A DNA stretch of 64,000 nt from an uncultured Bacteroidales bacterium (GTDB lineage Bacteria > Bacteroidota > Bacteroidia > Bacteroidales > F082). Of this stretch, positions 27,017-35,220 are shown piece by piece. Positions within the stretch are counted from its first letter, which is position 1. Every line of letters starts with the position of its first letter. Below the pieces are notes generated by a model. That model had not been told where the DNA came from. It saw only the letters and a program-made list of their open reading frames with translations, and did not search any database. The translations under genes were made by a program, and so were the position numbers. Location: positions 42,274 through 106,273 of the forward strand of contig CAJOCJ010000012.1 of the NCBI GenBank assembly GCA_905236635.1, written 5' to 3'.

Positions 27017-28072
27017 TCAATTGTTTTCATCAATTTTAAAACAAGTTTTCCCTTCCCGATAGGCCTTCTCCCACTCCCAGGCGCTACGTGTCATGTCGTC
27101 GAGGGTGCGCTCAGCCTTCCAGCCTAACTCCTTATTGGTATATGTCGGGTCGGCCCAGATCTTCACTATGTCACCCGCTCTTCTCCCCACTATCTCGTAT
27201 TTGAGTTTCACGCCATTGCTTCTCTCGAAGGATTTTATGATGTCCAACACCGAATATCCGGTGCCTGTGCCCACGTTGAACACCTCATAACGAGCCTTCA
27301 TCTTGCCTTGAAGCATACGCTCCACGGCTTTCACATGAGCCTTGGCGAGGTCCATGATATGGATGTAGTCACGTATAGGCGTGCCGTCTGGGGTGTCGTA
27401 GTCGTCGCCGAAAACCCTTAAAAACGGACGTATCCCGTACGCTGTCTGCGTGACGTATGGCATCAGGTTGGCCGGCACGCCGAACGGCAGCTCACCGAGC
27501 TTGGCGCTCTCGTGTGCACCGACAGGGTTGAAATAACGTAACGCTATGGCGTTTAACCCTTTATATGCCATAATGCTGTCTTGCAGAATCTCTTCGGCAA
27601 TTTGCTTGGTGTTACCATACGGACACTCAGCCTTCTTGATAGGTGCCTTCTCCGAGATGGGCAGATTCTCTGGGTCGGGCTCGCCATAAACGGTGCACGA
27701 TGACGAGAAGACAAGGTTCTCAACGCCGTATTTGTTCATCGACTCAAGGATGTTCATCAACGAGTCGAGGTTGTTGCGATAGTATTTCAACGGCTGCTCC
27801 ACCGACTCGCCGACCGCCTTATGTGCCGCAAAGTGTATCACGCCCTTGATGTCGCCGTGACGACGGAAGAAGTCGTCGACCTTTTGGCGGTCGGCGAGGT
27901 CGAACTGCTCGAACTCTGGCTTCTTGCCTGTAATGGATGCTATCGCGTCAAGCGCCTCAACCCTCGAGTTAAACAAGGCGTCCACGATGATGACATCGTA
28001 GCCTTGTTGCTGCAACTCGACGGTCGTGTGTGAACCGATATATCCCGTTCCTCCGGTGACTAATATCTTCAT
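27017..28072 (-). CDS. galE: UDP-glucose 4-epimerase
   Basis: This SDR enzyme of 351 residues interconverts UDP-glucose and UDP-galactose (or the GlcNAc/GalNAc pair). GGTGYIGSHTTVE binds NAD, SSSCTVYGEP gives the catalytic Ser/Thr region, and YGNTK supplies Tyr and Lys. NPVGAHESAKLGE, RDYIHIMDLAKAH and the C-terminal end are typical GalE. The chosen ATG at 28072 follows a weak in-frame TTG. Ten bases separate it from the upstream oxidoreductase. Confidence 0.94.
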   Translation of the reverse strand: MKILVTGGTGYIGSHTTVELQQQGYDVIIVDALFNSRVEALDAIASITGKKPEFEQFDLADRQKVDDFFRRHGDIKGVIHFAAHKAVGESVEQPLKYYRNNLDSLMNILESMNKYGVENLVFSSSCTVYGEPDPENLPISEKAPIKKAECPYGNTKQIAEEILQDSIMAYKGLNAIALRYFNPVGAHESAKLGELPFGVPANLMPYVTQTAYGIRPFLRVFGDDYDTPDGTPIRDYIHIMDLAKAHVKAVERMLQGKMKARYEVFNVGTGTGYSVLDIIKSFERSNGVKLKYEIVGRRAGDIVKIWADPTYTNKELGWKAERTLDDMTRSAWEWEKAYREGKTCFKIDENN

Positions 28073-28082
28073 TTTCAATTAT

Positions 28083-29051
28083 TTATCTCCAACCGAAAGG
28101 ATGATTCGACAATGGCAGCTTCGCCAACGGATGGTAGTCGCCTACCAAGCCGACTGGCTTAGCATTTCTAATATCATAAACTATCTCGATGCAGTTGCGA
28201 GCCTCAGAAATCCTGAAGCCTTCGCCTGCTAGAATCTTCTCATAACTCTTTGTGTGCAGCTCGGTGAACCCAGCACTGAACTCAAACTCCGTTCCGTCAA
28301 TCATAATGGTGCGGTAGGTTTTTTTCTCGCCTTGTACCGCATTCTCTGGAAGAGTATCAGCGTTGATACTCAAGAAGTAACGCACTCTTGCCTTAGGCAT
28401 CTCAAGGTATCCTGCCACACGGTCGTGAGTTGAGATGTGTACCACGTTTTTTGTCACTGGACCGAATATCCACGACAGCATGTCGTAGAAATGTATTCCG
28501 ATGTTAGTGGCGATGCCTCCGCTCTTGTTCTCGTTGCCCTTCCACGAGGTGTAATACCAGTTGCCACGTGCTGTGATATATGTCAAGTCGACGTCATAGA
28601 CCTTGTCTTTTGGGCCTTCGTCAATCTTCTTTTTCAATGCTACTATGGAGTCGTGCAGACGTAACTGCAATATTGTGTAGGCTTTATGACCTGTTGACTG
28701 TTCCACCTTCTCCAAGGCGTCGATGTTCCAAGGGTTCAAAACGACGGGTTTCTCGCAAATCACATCCGCTCCAAGCCTTAAACCGTATCTTGTATGTGCG
28801 TCGTGCAGATAGTTCGGCGTACAGACACTCACAAAATCGATGTTTGTACCGCGTTCAATCAAGCGGGTGTTGTGACGGTCGAACAGCTCTTGCTCGGTGA
28901 AAAACGCCGCATTGGGGAAGTAGCTGTCCATGATTCCCACCGAGTCGCTCTTGTCGTATGCCGACACCATGTTGTTTCCCGTGTCTTTTATCGCCTTAAG
29001 ATGTCTTGGCGCAATGTATCCTCCAACTCCTATAATTGCAAAATTCTTCAT
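28083..29051 (-). CDS. WbpB/WlbA-like nucleotide-sugar 3-dehydrogenase (Gfo/Idh/MocA)
   Basis: The 322-residue protein starts [20 protein letters not shown] and has [20 protein letters not shown] and [14 protein letters not shown], then [13 protein letters not shown]. This is the pattern of WbpB/WlbA, which oxidises UDP-N-acetylglucosaminuronate at C3 on the route to diacetylated diamino uronic acids. It overlaps the upstream acetyltransferase by 4 nt, and that enzyme performs the matching N-acetylation. The pathway dehydrogenase WbpA and epimerase WbpI are not in the window. Confidence 0.88.
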   Translation of the reverse strand: MKNFAIIGVGGYIAPRHLKAIKDTGNNMVSAYDKSDSVGIMDSYFPNAAFFTEQELFDRHNTRLIERGTNIDFVSVCTPNYLHDAHTRYGLRLGADVICEKPVVLNPWNIDALEKVEQSTGHKAYTILQLRLHDSIVALKKKIDEGPKDKVYDVDLTYITARGNWYYTSWKGNENKSGGIATNIGIHFYDMLSWIFGPVTKNVVHISTHDRVAGYLEMPKARVRYFLSINADTLPENAVQGEKKTYRTIMIDGTEFEFSAGFTELHTKSYEKILAGEGFRISEARNCIEIVYDIRNAKPVGLVGDYHPLAKLPLSNHPFGWR

Positions 29052-29602
29052 TCTTTTATCTTTAATCTATTATCTTTTATCTCGTATTCTCTCCCACATT
29101 CGCATTTCAAGTTGTCATGTAATCTCTTTCCGCACTCGCAAACCCAGCCTATCTGTTTTGCCGGCACTCCCGCCATCAAGGCGTAATCCGGTACATCCTT
29201 GGTGACGACGGCGCCTGCCGCTATCATGGCGCATTTTCCGACTGTGTGTCCGCATACTACGGTGCAGTTGGCACCCAGCGACGCACCTTCTTTTATTAAT
29301 GTCTTCGCATAAACGCCGTGAACCGGAAAATGCGCCCTTGGGATCACGACATTTGTAAATACGCAGCTCGGACCGCAGAACACGTTGTCTTCAATCTCCA
29401 CGCCCTCATACACCGACACGTTGTTTTGAATTCTGACGCCGTTTCCAATCTTTACGTTGTTTCCAATGTTGACATTCTGTCCCAGCGAGCAGTCTTTGCC
29501 TATCACCGCGCCTTTCTGGATATGGCAGAAATGCCAGATTTTGGTGCCGTCGCCCACGACGGCACCATCGTCTATGTAACTCGATTCGTGTTTAAAAAAC
29601 AT
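29048..29602 (-). CDS. WbpD-like UDP-3-amino-sugar N-acetyltransferase with C-terminal zinc ribbon
   Basis: The 184-residue protein is a left-handed beta-helix acyltransferase made of hexapeptide repeats ([41 protein letters not shown]). It continues with [13 protein letters not shown] and [15 protein letters not shown]. These match WbpD, which acetylates the 3-amino group made by the WbpB/WbpE pair. The C-terminal 30 residues carry CECG and CECG, a probable zinc ribbon. It starts in the TAATG of the nagB stop. Confidence 0.9.
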   Translation of the reverse strand: MFFKHESSYIDDGAVVGDGTKIWHFCHIQKGAVIGKDCSLGQNVNIGNNVKIGNGVRIQNNVSVYEGVEIEDNVFCGPSCVFTNVVIPRAHFPVHGVYAKTLIKEGASLGANCTVVCGHTVGKCAMIAAGAVVTKDVPDYALMAGVPAKQIGWVCECGKRLHDNLKCECGREYEIKDNRLKIKE

Positions 29603-30393
29603 TATAAGTTGGCTTTTTCAATGTCTTTGAAATATTTCACAGTGCCGACCTTCAGCTCGTCTGTGGCAGCGTCGTCGCACACGATGATGCCTTTCGGATG
29701 CATCTGTAATGCACTGACGGTGCAGAGATGGCAGACGCCACCCTCTATGGCCTGAGCTATGGCACGTGCCTTGTTGTGACCGTTGGCGAGAATCATCACC
29801 TCATCGCTGTCCATGACAGTGCCAACACCCACTGTCAAAGCGGTCTTCGGTACCTTGTTGATGTCGTTCTCAAAGAAACGTGAGTTGGCGATGATGGTGT
29901 CTGTTGTCAACGACTTCACTCTTGTGCGTGATGCCAGCGATGAGCCTGGCTCGTTGAATGCGATGTGGCCGTCAGGACCGATGCCGCCCATAAACAGATG
30001 GATGCCGCCATATTTCTTGATTCTGGCCTCGTAGTCGGCACATTCTTTCTCGAGATCTTTGGCATTGCCGTTGAGGATGTTCACATTCTCCTTCTTGATG
30101 TCGATATGTTTGAAGAAGTTGTTCCACATGAATGAATGGTAACTCTCCGGATGGTTCTCAGGGATGTTTACGTATTCGTCCATGTTGAATGTCACCACGT
30201 TTTTAAACGACACCTTACCGGCTTTGTACGCCTTGATGAGGGCTTTGTATGTCCCAATAGGTGTTGAGCCTGTAGGCAGTCCAAGGATGAAAGGCTTCTT
30301 TGCCGTCGGCTTGAACTCGTTTATTCTTTTTACGATGTGGTTCGCTGCCCACTGTGACATCTTGTCGTAATTCGGTTCAATAATTACTCTCAT
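29602..30393 (-). CDS. nagB: glucosamine-6-phosphate deaminase
   Basis: The 263-residue protein has the NagB signatures [46 protein letters not shown] and [15 protein letters not shown]. It converts glucosamine-6-phosphate to fructose-6-phosphate and ammonia, or the reverse under some conditions. Its place inside a nucleotide-sugar operon suggests it balances amino-sugar supply. It overlaps the next gene by one base. Confidence 0.96.
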   Translation of the reverse strand: MRVIIEPNYDKMSQWAANHIVKRINEFKPTAKKPFILGLPTGSTPIGTYKALIKAYKAGKVSFKNVVTFNMDEYVNIPENHPESYHSFMWNNFFKHIDIKKENVNILNGNAKDLEKECADYEARIKKYGGIHLFMGGIGPDGHIAFNEPGSSLASRTRVKSLTTDTIIANSRFFENDINKVPKTALTVGVGTVMDSDEVMILANGHNKARAIAQAIEGGVCHLCTVSALQMHPKGIIVCDDAATDELKVGTVKYFKDIEKANL

Positions 30394-30425
30394 TTTTTTA
30401 AAATTTTATAGTTACTTAATCCTGT

Positions 30426-32633
30426 TTACTTTATCAATTTTCTTGCTTCGGCGATATACTGCAACGCCTGGTCTGTCTCTTTTTTAATCTGTTTGACGAA
30501 GCTGTTGTCTTCGAGTTTTCCGTTCACCGCGTCACGCTCCGCCGCATTGCGGAATGTGGAGTTGCGGATGACGTTTTCATAGTCTTTCTTCCTCGATACA
30601 TAGACCTGGTCGCAGACGTACTGAATGACTTTCTCGCCTTTGTTGAGCGCGTCGGCAAAGATTTCTTTTGTCAAAGAAGGACACTTGTCGTAGATGAATC
30701 TCAATGCCTGATAGCTATGTAACAGTTTGTCTTTCTGGTACTTAACCCATAAATCGTTGTAGCGTTTGTGGATGTCGTCCCAGCTGTCGAGCTTGCCGTT
30801 GCAGATGTCGTCGATGAGTTTCTCAATGTCGTCTTCCGTCACTAGCTGGCCGCCGAGGTTAACCCACTCGCGCTGACGCACGTTGGTCAGATGTTTGCAC
30901 ATCTGCTCAAACGACTCTTTCGGGTTGATGGCCAGATAAGCGACAAGGTTTTTCACGGCGTAATAGATAATCATGTCTTCATAGGCGTGATAGGCCTCAT
31001 AAGGCTTGAGTATCACTACCTTACGATGTGACTTCTCCATATCTTCACCTAAGACTTCGAGTCCTTTCACCACGTTTTTGTCGCCGTTGAGAATCTTGTG
31101 TCCGAGCTCGCGTAAGTCGTAATATTCTCTTTCTGTCGACTCGCCTTTCGAACGCAGATAAGCCTTGGCTGTCCACACCTCGAGGAGCTTGCGTCCTGCT
31201 ATGACTTCTTCCATGGTGTCTGGCGCAAATGTCTCAAACTCAATGTTTTGGATCTTGCGCAGACGCTTGTCGCGTTTCTGGTACTTGGAGGTGTTACGCG
31301 CTATGGCGTACATGTTGTACATCCACCAATAGGCAGGCATCACCTCGAGCTGGTCTTTCGATACGTTGTTGTTAACAAGTGCGAACGGCAGACGGATGTT
31401 CATCTCGTTAGGATAGTCGGCCTTTGAGAGCAGTGTGAATGATGCGAACTTCGAAGAGTGCTTGACACTGGAGCAAAGTCCAGGCCAGAATCCGCGTTTT
31501 GCCACTATCTCACCATCTGTGGCACGGCTGTTGTGATTCGAGCCTAATGTCGCACCTGCCGCCATATTACTCTGTCCCATCACGCAGGCAGCGATGAGAA
31601 ACGAGTTGTTATGGTGTTGCTCATGAGCAGGGAATATCAGGTTGTTCAATACCTCGCAGCATGATATGGTGGAGTTGTCGCCCAAGATGGAATAGATTAT
31701 ACGCGCTCCGTATTTCAGGTTGCAGTTGTCGCCAATCACAAAACGTGCCGCCACCACCGAATAGAATATGCGGCAGCCGTAGCCCACGATACCGTTTACC
31801 AGAATCACGCCTTCGCCAATCTGCGACGGCTCTTCCTCCGACGAGTTGATGGTGATGTTTTTCAGTTTGTTGGCGCCTTTGATATAGCAACACGTACCGA
31901 TCTTCGCGTCTTTGATAATCCACGAGTTCTTGATGACACAGCCTTCGCCAATGGTGCCATAATAACCTCTGTGGCTGTCAAACGACTTCTGAGTGATCTC
32001 GAACAGTCTGTCCTGCAACTTGGTGATATCCGTATATTTCGCCCATAGGTAAGCGTCAGCGGTGATCATGCCATCGAAAGGCAATATCCTACGTCCGCCG
32101 GCTTCGTTCATCACCTCGAGCCACACGCGCACGTCTTCCGGCTCGCCTTCTTTCAGGATACCGTTGCCGAACTTAGAGTGGTCGGTGCATGACACTTCGT
32201 GCACGTTGAAGAGAATGCAACGGTCGCCGATGATATAGTTGGCAATGTAATGTACGTCGTGAAGTGCCACGTAATCTCCGATATCGCATGAGATGATGGT
32301 GCTGTCGGTGATACCGCACGACATCTTAAGGTCGTGATATTGAAGCACCACGTTTTTGATGGCTCCGATGCGCACCATGCCGTAGAATCGGTTGTTTTTC
32401 ACCAAGTTGGTGTCGAAGTCATCGGTCACCAAGATAGTATCCCAGCTGGTGGCGGTGTTGCTGTTCTTCACCAGGCGCTCAATCTCGTCAGAACGCAGAT
32501 GACGCCAGCCGTTTTCAGGTTTCTTTGCTTGTTGGTTTCTGAAATAGTATTCATCGAGGCCCTTCTTGAGATATTTCTTATCTACAAAATTCTCGTAAAT
32601 ACTTTCATATGGTAATATTGTTACTTTTTCCAT
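30426..32633 (-). CDS. DUF4954-family left-handed beta-helix protein
   Basis: The 735-residue protein has scattered hexapeptide-like repeats between about 85 and 370 (IGDYVALHDVHYI, IGDRCILFNV, IGEGCVIKNSWIIKDAKIG, IGDNCNLKYGARII). It then has the conserved block GATLGSNHNSRATDGEIVAKRG-like and a long helical C-terminal half. This is the DUF4954 architecture of Bacteroidota. The fold is that of sugar acyl- or nucleotidyltransferases, but the reaction is not known. It sits between rfbD and nagB. Confidence 0.85.
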   Translation of the reverse strand: MEKVTILPYESIYENFVDKKYLKKGLDEYYFRNQQAKKPENGWRHLRSDEIERLVKNSNTATSWDTILVTDDFDTNLVKNNRFYGMVRIGAIKNVVLQYHDLKMSCGITDSTIISCDIGDYVALHDVHYIANYIIGDRCILFNVHEVSCTDHSKFGNGILKEGEPEDVRVWLEVMNEAGGRRILPFDGMITADAYLWAKYTDITKLQDRLFEITQKSFDSHRGYYGTIGEGCVIKNSWIIKDAKIGTCCYIKGANKLKNITINSSEEEPSQIGEGVILVNGIVGYGCRIFYSVVAARFVIGDNCNLKYGARIIYSILGDNSTISCCEVLNNLIFPAHEQHHNNSFLIAACVMGQSNMAAGATLGSNHNSRATDGEIVAKRGFWPGLCSSVKHSSKFASFTLLSKADYPNEMNIRLPFALVNNNVSKDQLEVMPAYWWMYNMYAIARNTSKYQKRDKRLRKIQNIEFETFAPDTMEEVIAGRKLLEVWTAKAYLRSKGESTEREYYDLRELGHKILNGDKNVVKGLEVLGEDMEKSHRKVVILKPYEAYHAYEDMIIYYAVKNLVAYLAINPKESFEQMCKHLTNVRQREWVNLGGQLVTEDDIEKLIDDICNGKLDSWDDIHKRYNDLWVKYQKDKLLHSYQALRFIYDKCPSLTKEIFADALNKGEKVIQYVCDQVYVSRKKDYENVIRNSTFRNAAERDAVNGKLEDNSFVKQIKKETDQALQYIAEARKLIK

Positions 32634-32651
32634 TTTTCTAAAATTTTAATT

Positions 32652-32700
32652 TAACCCATTGATTTACAATACACAATCATTTAATCACGGGAATGGGTTA
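32652..32700. repeat. inverted repeat at the 3' end of rfbD
   Basis: The perfect 9-bp arms TAACCCATT (32652-32660) and AATGGGTTA (32692-32700) are separated by 31 nt. The right arm is inside rfbD and encodes the VNPF of its C-terminal tail. No T-run follows, so it is not a clear terminator. Confidence 0.6.
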
Positions 32701-33602
32701 ACTACCGATGCATACCTGTATTTTGACAAACATCTTCTCAACGAGTCTTTCCAATATGGAATCGAAATGTTGAATGTTTTCTTGATCTTTGTTTTGTCTA
32801 ACACGGAATAGGCCGGACGTCTCACTTTACTCGGGAATTCGTCGCTGTGGCATGGCTGTATGTCGCATTTGTTGCCTCCCAACTCACATATTTCCTTTGC
32901 GAAATCGTACCAGCTTATGACGCCTTCGTTGCTGAAGTGATACACTCCAAATAATTGATAATTGATAGTTGATAATTGATAATTATCTTCTTTCTTTTGT
33001 AAATTGTGGATAATTTTTAATATGGTTTCTGCCAGATCCAATGCGTAGGTCGGAGTGCCAATCTGGTCGAAAACGACGTTGAGATTGTCTTTCTCTGCCG
33101 TCAGTTTCAGCATCGTTTTCACGAAATTATGACCAAATTCCGAATAAAGCCAGGCGGTTCGGATGATTATATGTTTGCATCCGGTCTTCTGGATGGCTTG
33201 TTCGCCATGCAGTTTGCTTCTTCCGTATGCTCCCGTCGGGTTTGCAGGCTCGTCTTCCTTTCGTGGGGTGTTACCCTCATTTCCTCCAAACACATAGTCG
33301 GTGGAGATGTGGATGAGCGTGGCGTCATTGGCTTTGCATGCCTCCGCCAGGTATCCGACGGCCGTGGCATTTAGTTTCTCAGCCATCTCAGGTTCGTCCT
33401 CGGCCTTGTCGACGTTGGTGTAGGCGGCACAGTTGACGACAACCTGTATCTGCTCGTTTTTCACGATATCCATCACGGCGTTCTTATCCAAAATGTCAAG
33501 CTCTTCCACATCCGTGAAGATGTAGCGGTCGGGGCTTCCTTTTGAAACTATCCGCATCTCGTTGCCGAGCTGTCCGTTGGCGCCTGTGACTAATATATTC
33601 AT
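32685..33602 (-). CDS. rfbD: dTDP-4-dehydrorhamnose reductase
   Basis: The 305-residue protein (ATG at 33602) performs the last step to dTDP-L-rhamnose. It has TGANGQLGNEMR, STDYVFGG, the catalytic YGRSK region and GVYHFSNEGVISWYDFA. Between LQKKED and FGVYHFSN an extra NYQLSTINYQL (about residues 206-217) is encoded by an AT-rich dispersed repeat. The last residues after SLRRCL are also unlike the family and fall in an inverted repeat. The rest of the enzyme is intact, so it is probably functional. rfbA and rfbB are not in the window. Confidence 0.93.
   Translation of the reverse strand: MNILVTGANGQLGNEMRIVSKGSPDRYIFTDVEELDILDKNAVMDIVKNEQIQVVVNCAAYTNVDKAEDEPEMAEKLNATAVGYLAEACKANDATLIHISTDYVFGGNEGNTPRKEDEPANPTGAYGRSKLHGEQAIQKTGCKHIIIRTAWLYSEFGHNFVKTMLKLTAEKDNLNVVFDQIGTPTYALDLAETILKIIHNLQKKEDNYQLSTINYQLFGVYHFSNEGVISWYDFAKEICELGGNKCDIQPCHSDEFPSKVRRPAYSVLDKTKIKKTFNISIPYWKDSLRRCLSKYRYASVVNPFP
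32951..32986. repeat. ATAATTGATAATTG repeat inserted in-frame in rfbD
   Basis: Tandem copies of ATAATTGAT-like units form 36 bp with a length divisible by three. They encode NYQLSTINYQL in the minus frame. A related array lies between tsaB and the macroglobulin gene at 35172-35220. Confidence 0.8.
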
Positions 33603-33606
33603 CGTC

Positions 33607-34167
33607 TTATTTTTCAAATTTAAATGGTGACTCGAAGTCTTTAAACAATGTATGATGCTTGTCTTTCTCCGACAAAATCACATCTTTTTCCTGTACTAAC
33701 CAGTTGATATTCAAGTCTTTATCGTTCCATTGTAGTGCTCCCTCGCTTTGCGGAGCGTAGTAGTTGTCGCATTTGTACTGGAAGACGGCTGTTTCGCTCA
33801 ATACCGAGAAACCGTGGGCAAATCCGCGTGGGATGAAGAACATGCGATGGTTGTCTTCGCTCAGCTCGCATGCCACGTGTTTGCCGTATGTTGGCGAACC
33901 TTTTCGGATATCTACCGCCACGTCCAAGACCTTTCCTCTCACGCAGCGCACCAACTTGGCCTGTGCAAACGGAGGCATCTGAAAGTGTAGTCCTCTCACC
34001 ACGCCATAGCACGACTTCGACTCGTTATCCTGCACAAATACCGTGTTGATCTCCAGCCTCTCGAACTCCCGTTGTGAAAACGACTCATAAAAATACCCTC
34101 TCGCATCACCAAACACCTTCGGTTCGATGATTACCACGCCTTCAATCGCTGTTTTTACCACTTCCAT
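33607..34167 (-). CDS. rfbC: dTDP-4-dehydrorhamnose 3,5-epimerase
   Basis: The 186-residue cupin enzyme has VFGDARGYFYESF, the catalytic His region VRGLHFQMPPFAQAKLVR, and FIPRGFAHGFSVLSE. I start it at the ATG at 34167, since the ATG twelve codons upstream overlaps the TATTTTTGC promoter element. It is first gene of the minus-strand sugar operon and precedes rfbD by 4 bp. Confidence 0.95.
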   Translation of the reverse strand: MEVVKTAIEGVVIIEPKVFGDARGYFYESFSQREFERLEINTVFVQDNESKSCYGVVRGLHFQMPPFAQAKLVRCVRGKVLDVAVDIRKGSPTYGKHVACELSEDNHRMFFIPRGFAHGFSVLSETAVFQYKCDNYYAPQSEGALQWNDKDLNINWLVQEKDVILSEKDKHHTLFKDFESPFKFEK

Positions 34168-34192
34168 TTCTAAAAAATGCACATTTAACCTG

Positions 34193-34200
34193 CAAAAATA
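34193..34200 (-). promoter_or_regulatory. -7 promoter element of the nucleotide-sugar operon
   Basis: Minus-strand TATTTTTG followed by C lies 25 bp upstream of the rfbC ATG. It is the only clear promoter before nine closely packed genes down to 24042. Confidence 0.7.
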
Positions 34201-34241
34201 CATCTTTAAATTTTAATATCAAAGAAAAAAGTGAAATTATC

Positions 34242-34283
34242 GTCATTTTGACCGAATTACGGCGTAATGGAAAAATCCTCCAC
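34242..34283. repeat. GTCATTTyGA...AAATCctCCAC dispersed repeat, copy B
   Basis: The ends GTCATTTTGACCG and AAAAATCCTCCAC flank a core with the palindrome ATTACGGCGTAAT. It lies in the intergenic region between rfbC and tsaB. Confidence 0.65.
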
Positions 34284-34333
34284 CAAGCTTGCTCGATAAG
34301 ACAGATAGTGTCTTTTGGTCGAATATTTTACAT

Positions 34334-34366
34334 ATTTCGTCACAAATAGGGAAATTTCGTCACAAA
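34334..34366. repeat. direct repeat ATTTCGTCACAAA
   Basis: Two exact 13-bp copies start at 34334 and 34354, two helical turns apart (20 bp). They lie about 85-110 bp upstream of the tsaB promoter. The rest of this 303-bp gap (34168-34470) holds repeat copy B, the CTTTTAA array and the two promoters. Confidence 0.6.
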
Positions 34367-34408
34367 ATAGTATCTAAAAGTCGAATTTTTCCAATAAGGA
34401 TGAAAAAT

Positions 34409-34440
34409 CTTTTAACTTTTTAACTTTTAACTTTTAACTA
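34409..34440. repeat. CTTTTAA short tandem array upstream of tsaB
   Basis: Four imperfect CTTTTAA units directly precede the tsaB -7 element, as at gltX (8311-8340). Confidence 0.65.
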
Positions 34441-34445
34441 TTTTG

Positions 34446-34453
34446 TATTTTTG
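34446..34453 (+). promoter_or_regulatory. -7 promoter element of tsaB
   Basis: TATTTTTG followed by C lies 17 bp upstream of the tsaB ATG. The surrounding bases are nearly the same as at gltX. Confidence 0.7.
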
Positions 34454-34470
34454 CCAAAAATTACGAAATA

Positions 34471-35175
34471 ATGATACTCTGTCTTGAAACGGCGACGCCA
34501 TCATGTTCGGTGGCATTGGTGCATAAGGGCGAGGTGCTGGCTTGTGAGGAAGATCCTAAAGGCCAGAACCATAGCGAAAAGATTACACTTTTCATCGATA
34601 AGGTGATGAAAACTGCGGGTATTTCTTACAACGACCTCGACGCTGTGGCAGTCAGCATGGGACCTGGCTCCTACACAGGTCTCCGTATCGGCGTGAGCAC
34701 CGCCAAAGGCCTCTGCTACGCTGTCTCAAAACCTCTCATAGCTGTCGAAACATTGCACGCTATGGCGTTTGGAGGTCTGTCCGTCATTTCGACCGAGCAC
34801 AGCGAGCGGAGAAATCTCCTGCTGATTCCCTCCATTGACGCCCGCCGCATGGAGGTTTATGCCGCCATCTTCGACGAGAATATCAATAAAATAAAGGATA
34901 CTGAGGCTATCATCATCGACGAGAACTCATTTGCCGACTTGAAGAAAGACCATCAGATTTATCTCTTCGGCGACGGTGCCGACAAATGCGCAGAACTCTT
35001 TGAAAACGATGATAAAATCACGGTTATCAAAGAGTTCCACTGCTCTGCGAAATATATGAATGTAATAGCTCAACGCAAACTTGACGCTAAAGACTTCGTC
35101 GATGTGGCGTATTTTGAGCCGTTCTACCTCAAGGACTTCATCCCTGGCACCCCTACCGTCAAGGGTTTAAAATAA
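34471..35175 (+). CDS. tsaB: tRNA threonylcarbamoyladenosine biosynthesis protein TsaB
   Basis: The 234-residue protein is the TsaB (YeaZ) partner of TsaD in making t6A37 of ANN-decoding tRNAs. ILCLETATPSCSVAL, then VSMGPGSYTGLRIGVSTAKG (61-80) and SIDARRMEVYAAIFD (121-135) are typical. Residues about 104-117 (SVISTEHSERRNLL) are encoded by a dispersed DNA repeat and sit in a loop where homologues differ. The stop codon lies at the edge of another repeat (35172-35220). Confidence 0.94.
   Translation: MILCLETATPSCSVALVHKGEVLACEEDPKGQNHSEKITLFIDKVMKTAGISYNDLDAVAVSMGPGSYTGLRIGVSTAKGLCYAVSKPLIAVETLHAMAFGGLSVISTEHSERRNLLLIPSIDARRMEVYAAIFDENINKIKDTEAIIIDENSFADLKKDHQIYLFGDGADKCAELFENDDKITVIKEFHCSAKYMNVIAQRKLDAKDFVDVAYFEPFYLKDFIPGTPTVKGLK
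34782..34819. repeat. GTCATTTCGA...GAGAAATCTCC dispersed repeat inside tsaB, copy C
   Basis: The left end CGTCATTTCGACCGAG and right end GGAGAAATCTCC match the family at 23837 and 34242. This copy is translated in-frame within tsaB without breaking the reading frame. Confidence 0.8.
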
Positions 35176-35220
35176 TTGAAAGTTGATAATTGAAAATTGA
35201 GAATTATCAGTTGACAATTA
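35172..35220. repeat. ATAATTGAAAGTTGATAATT array between convergent genes
   Basis: About four degenerate units of TGATAATTGAAA type. The array supplies the TAA stop of tsaB (35173-35175) and the last codons and TGA stop (35207-35209) of the macroglobulin-like gene. Confidence 0.75.

Noticed and set aside
34242..34370. The repeated sequences in the rfbC-tsaB gap as a possible CRISPR array
   Set aside because: Units differ in type and spacing, only two exact copies exist, and no cas genes are in the window.
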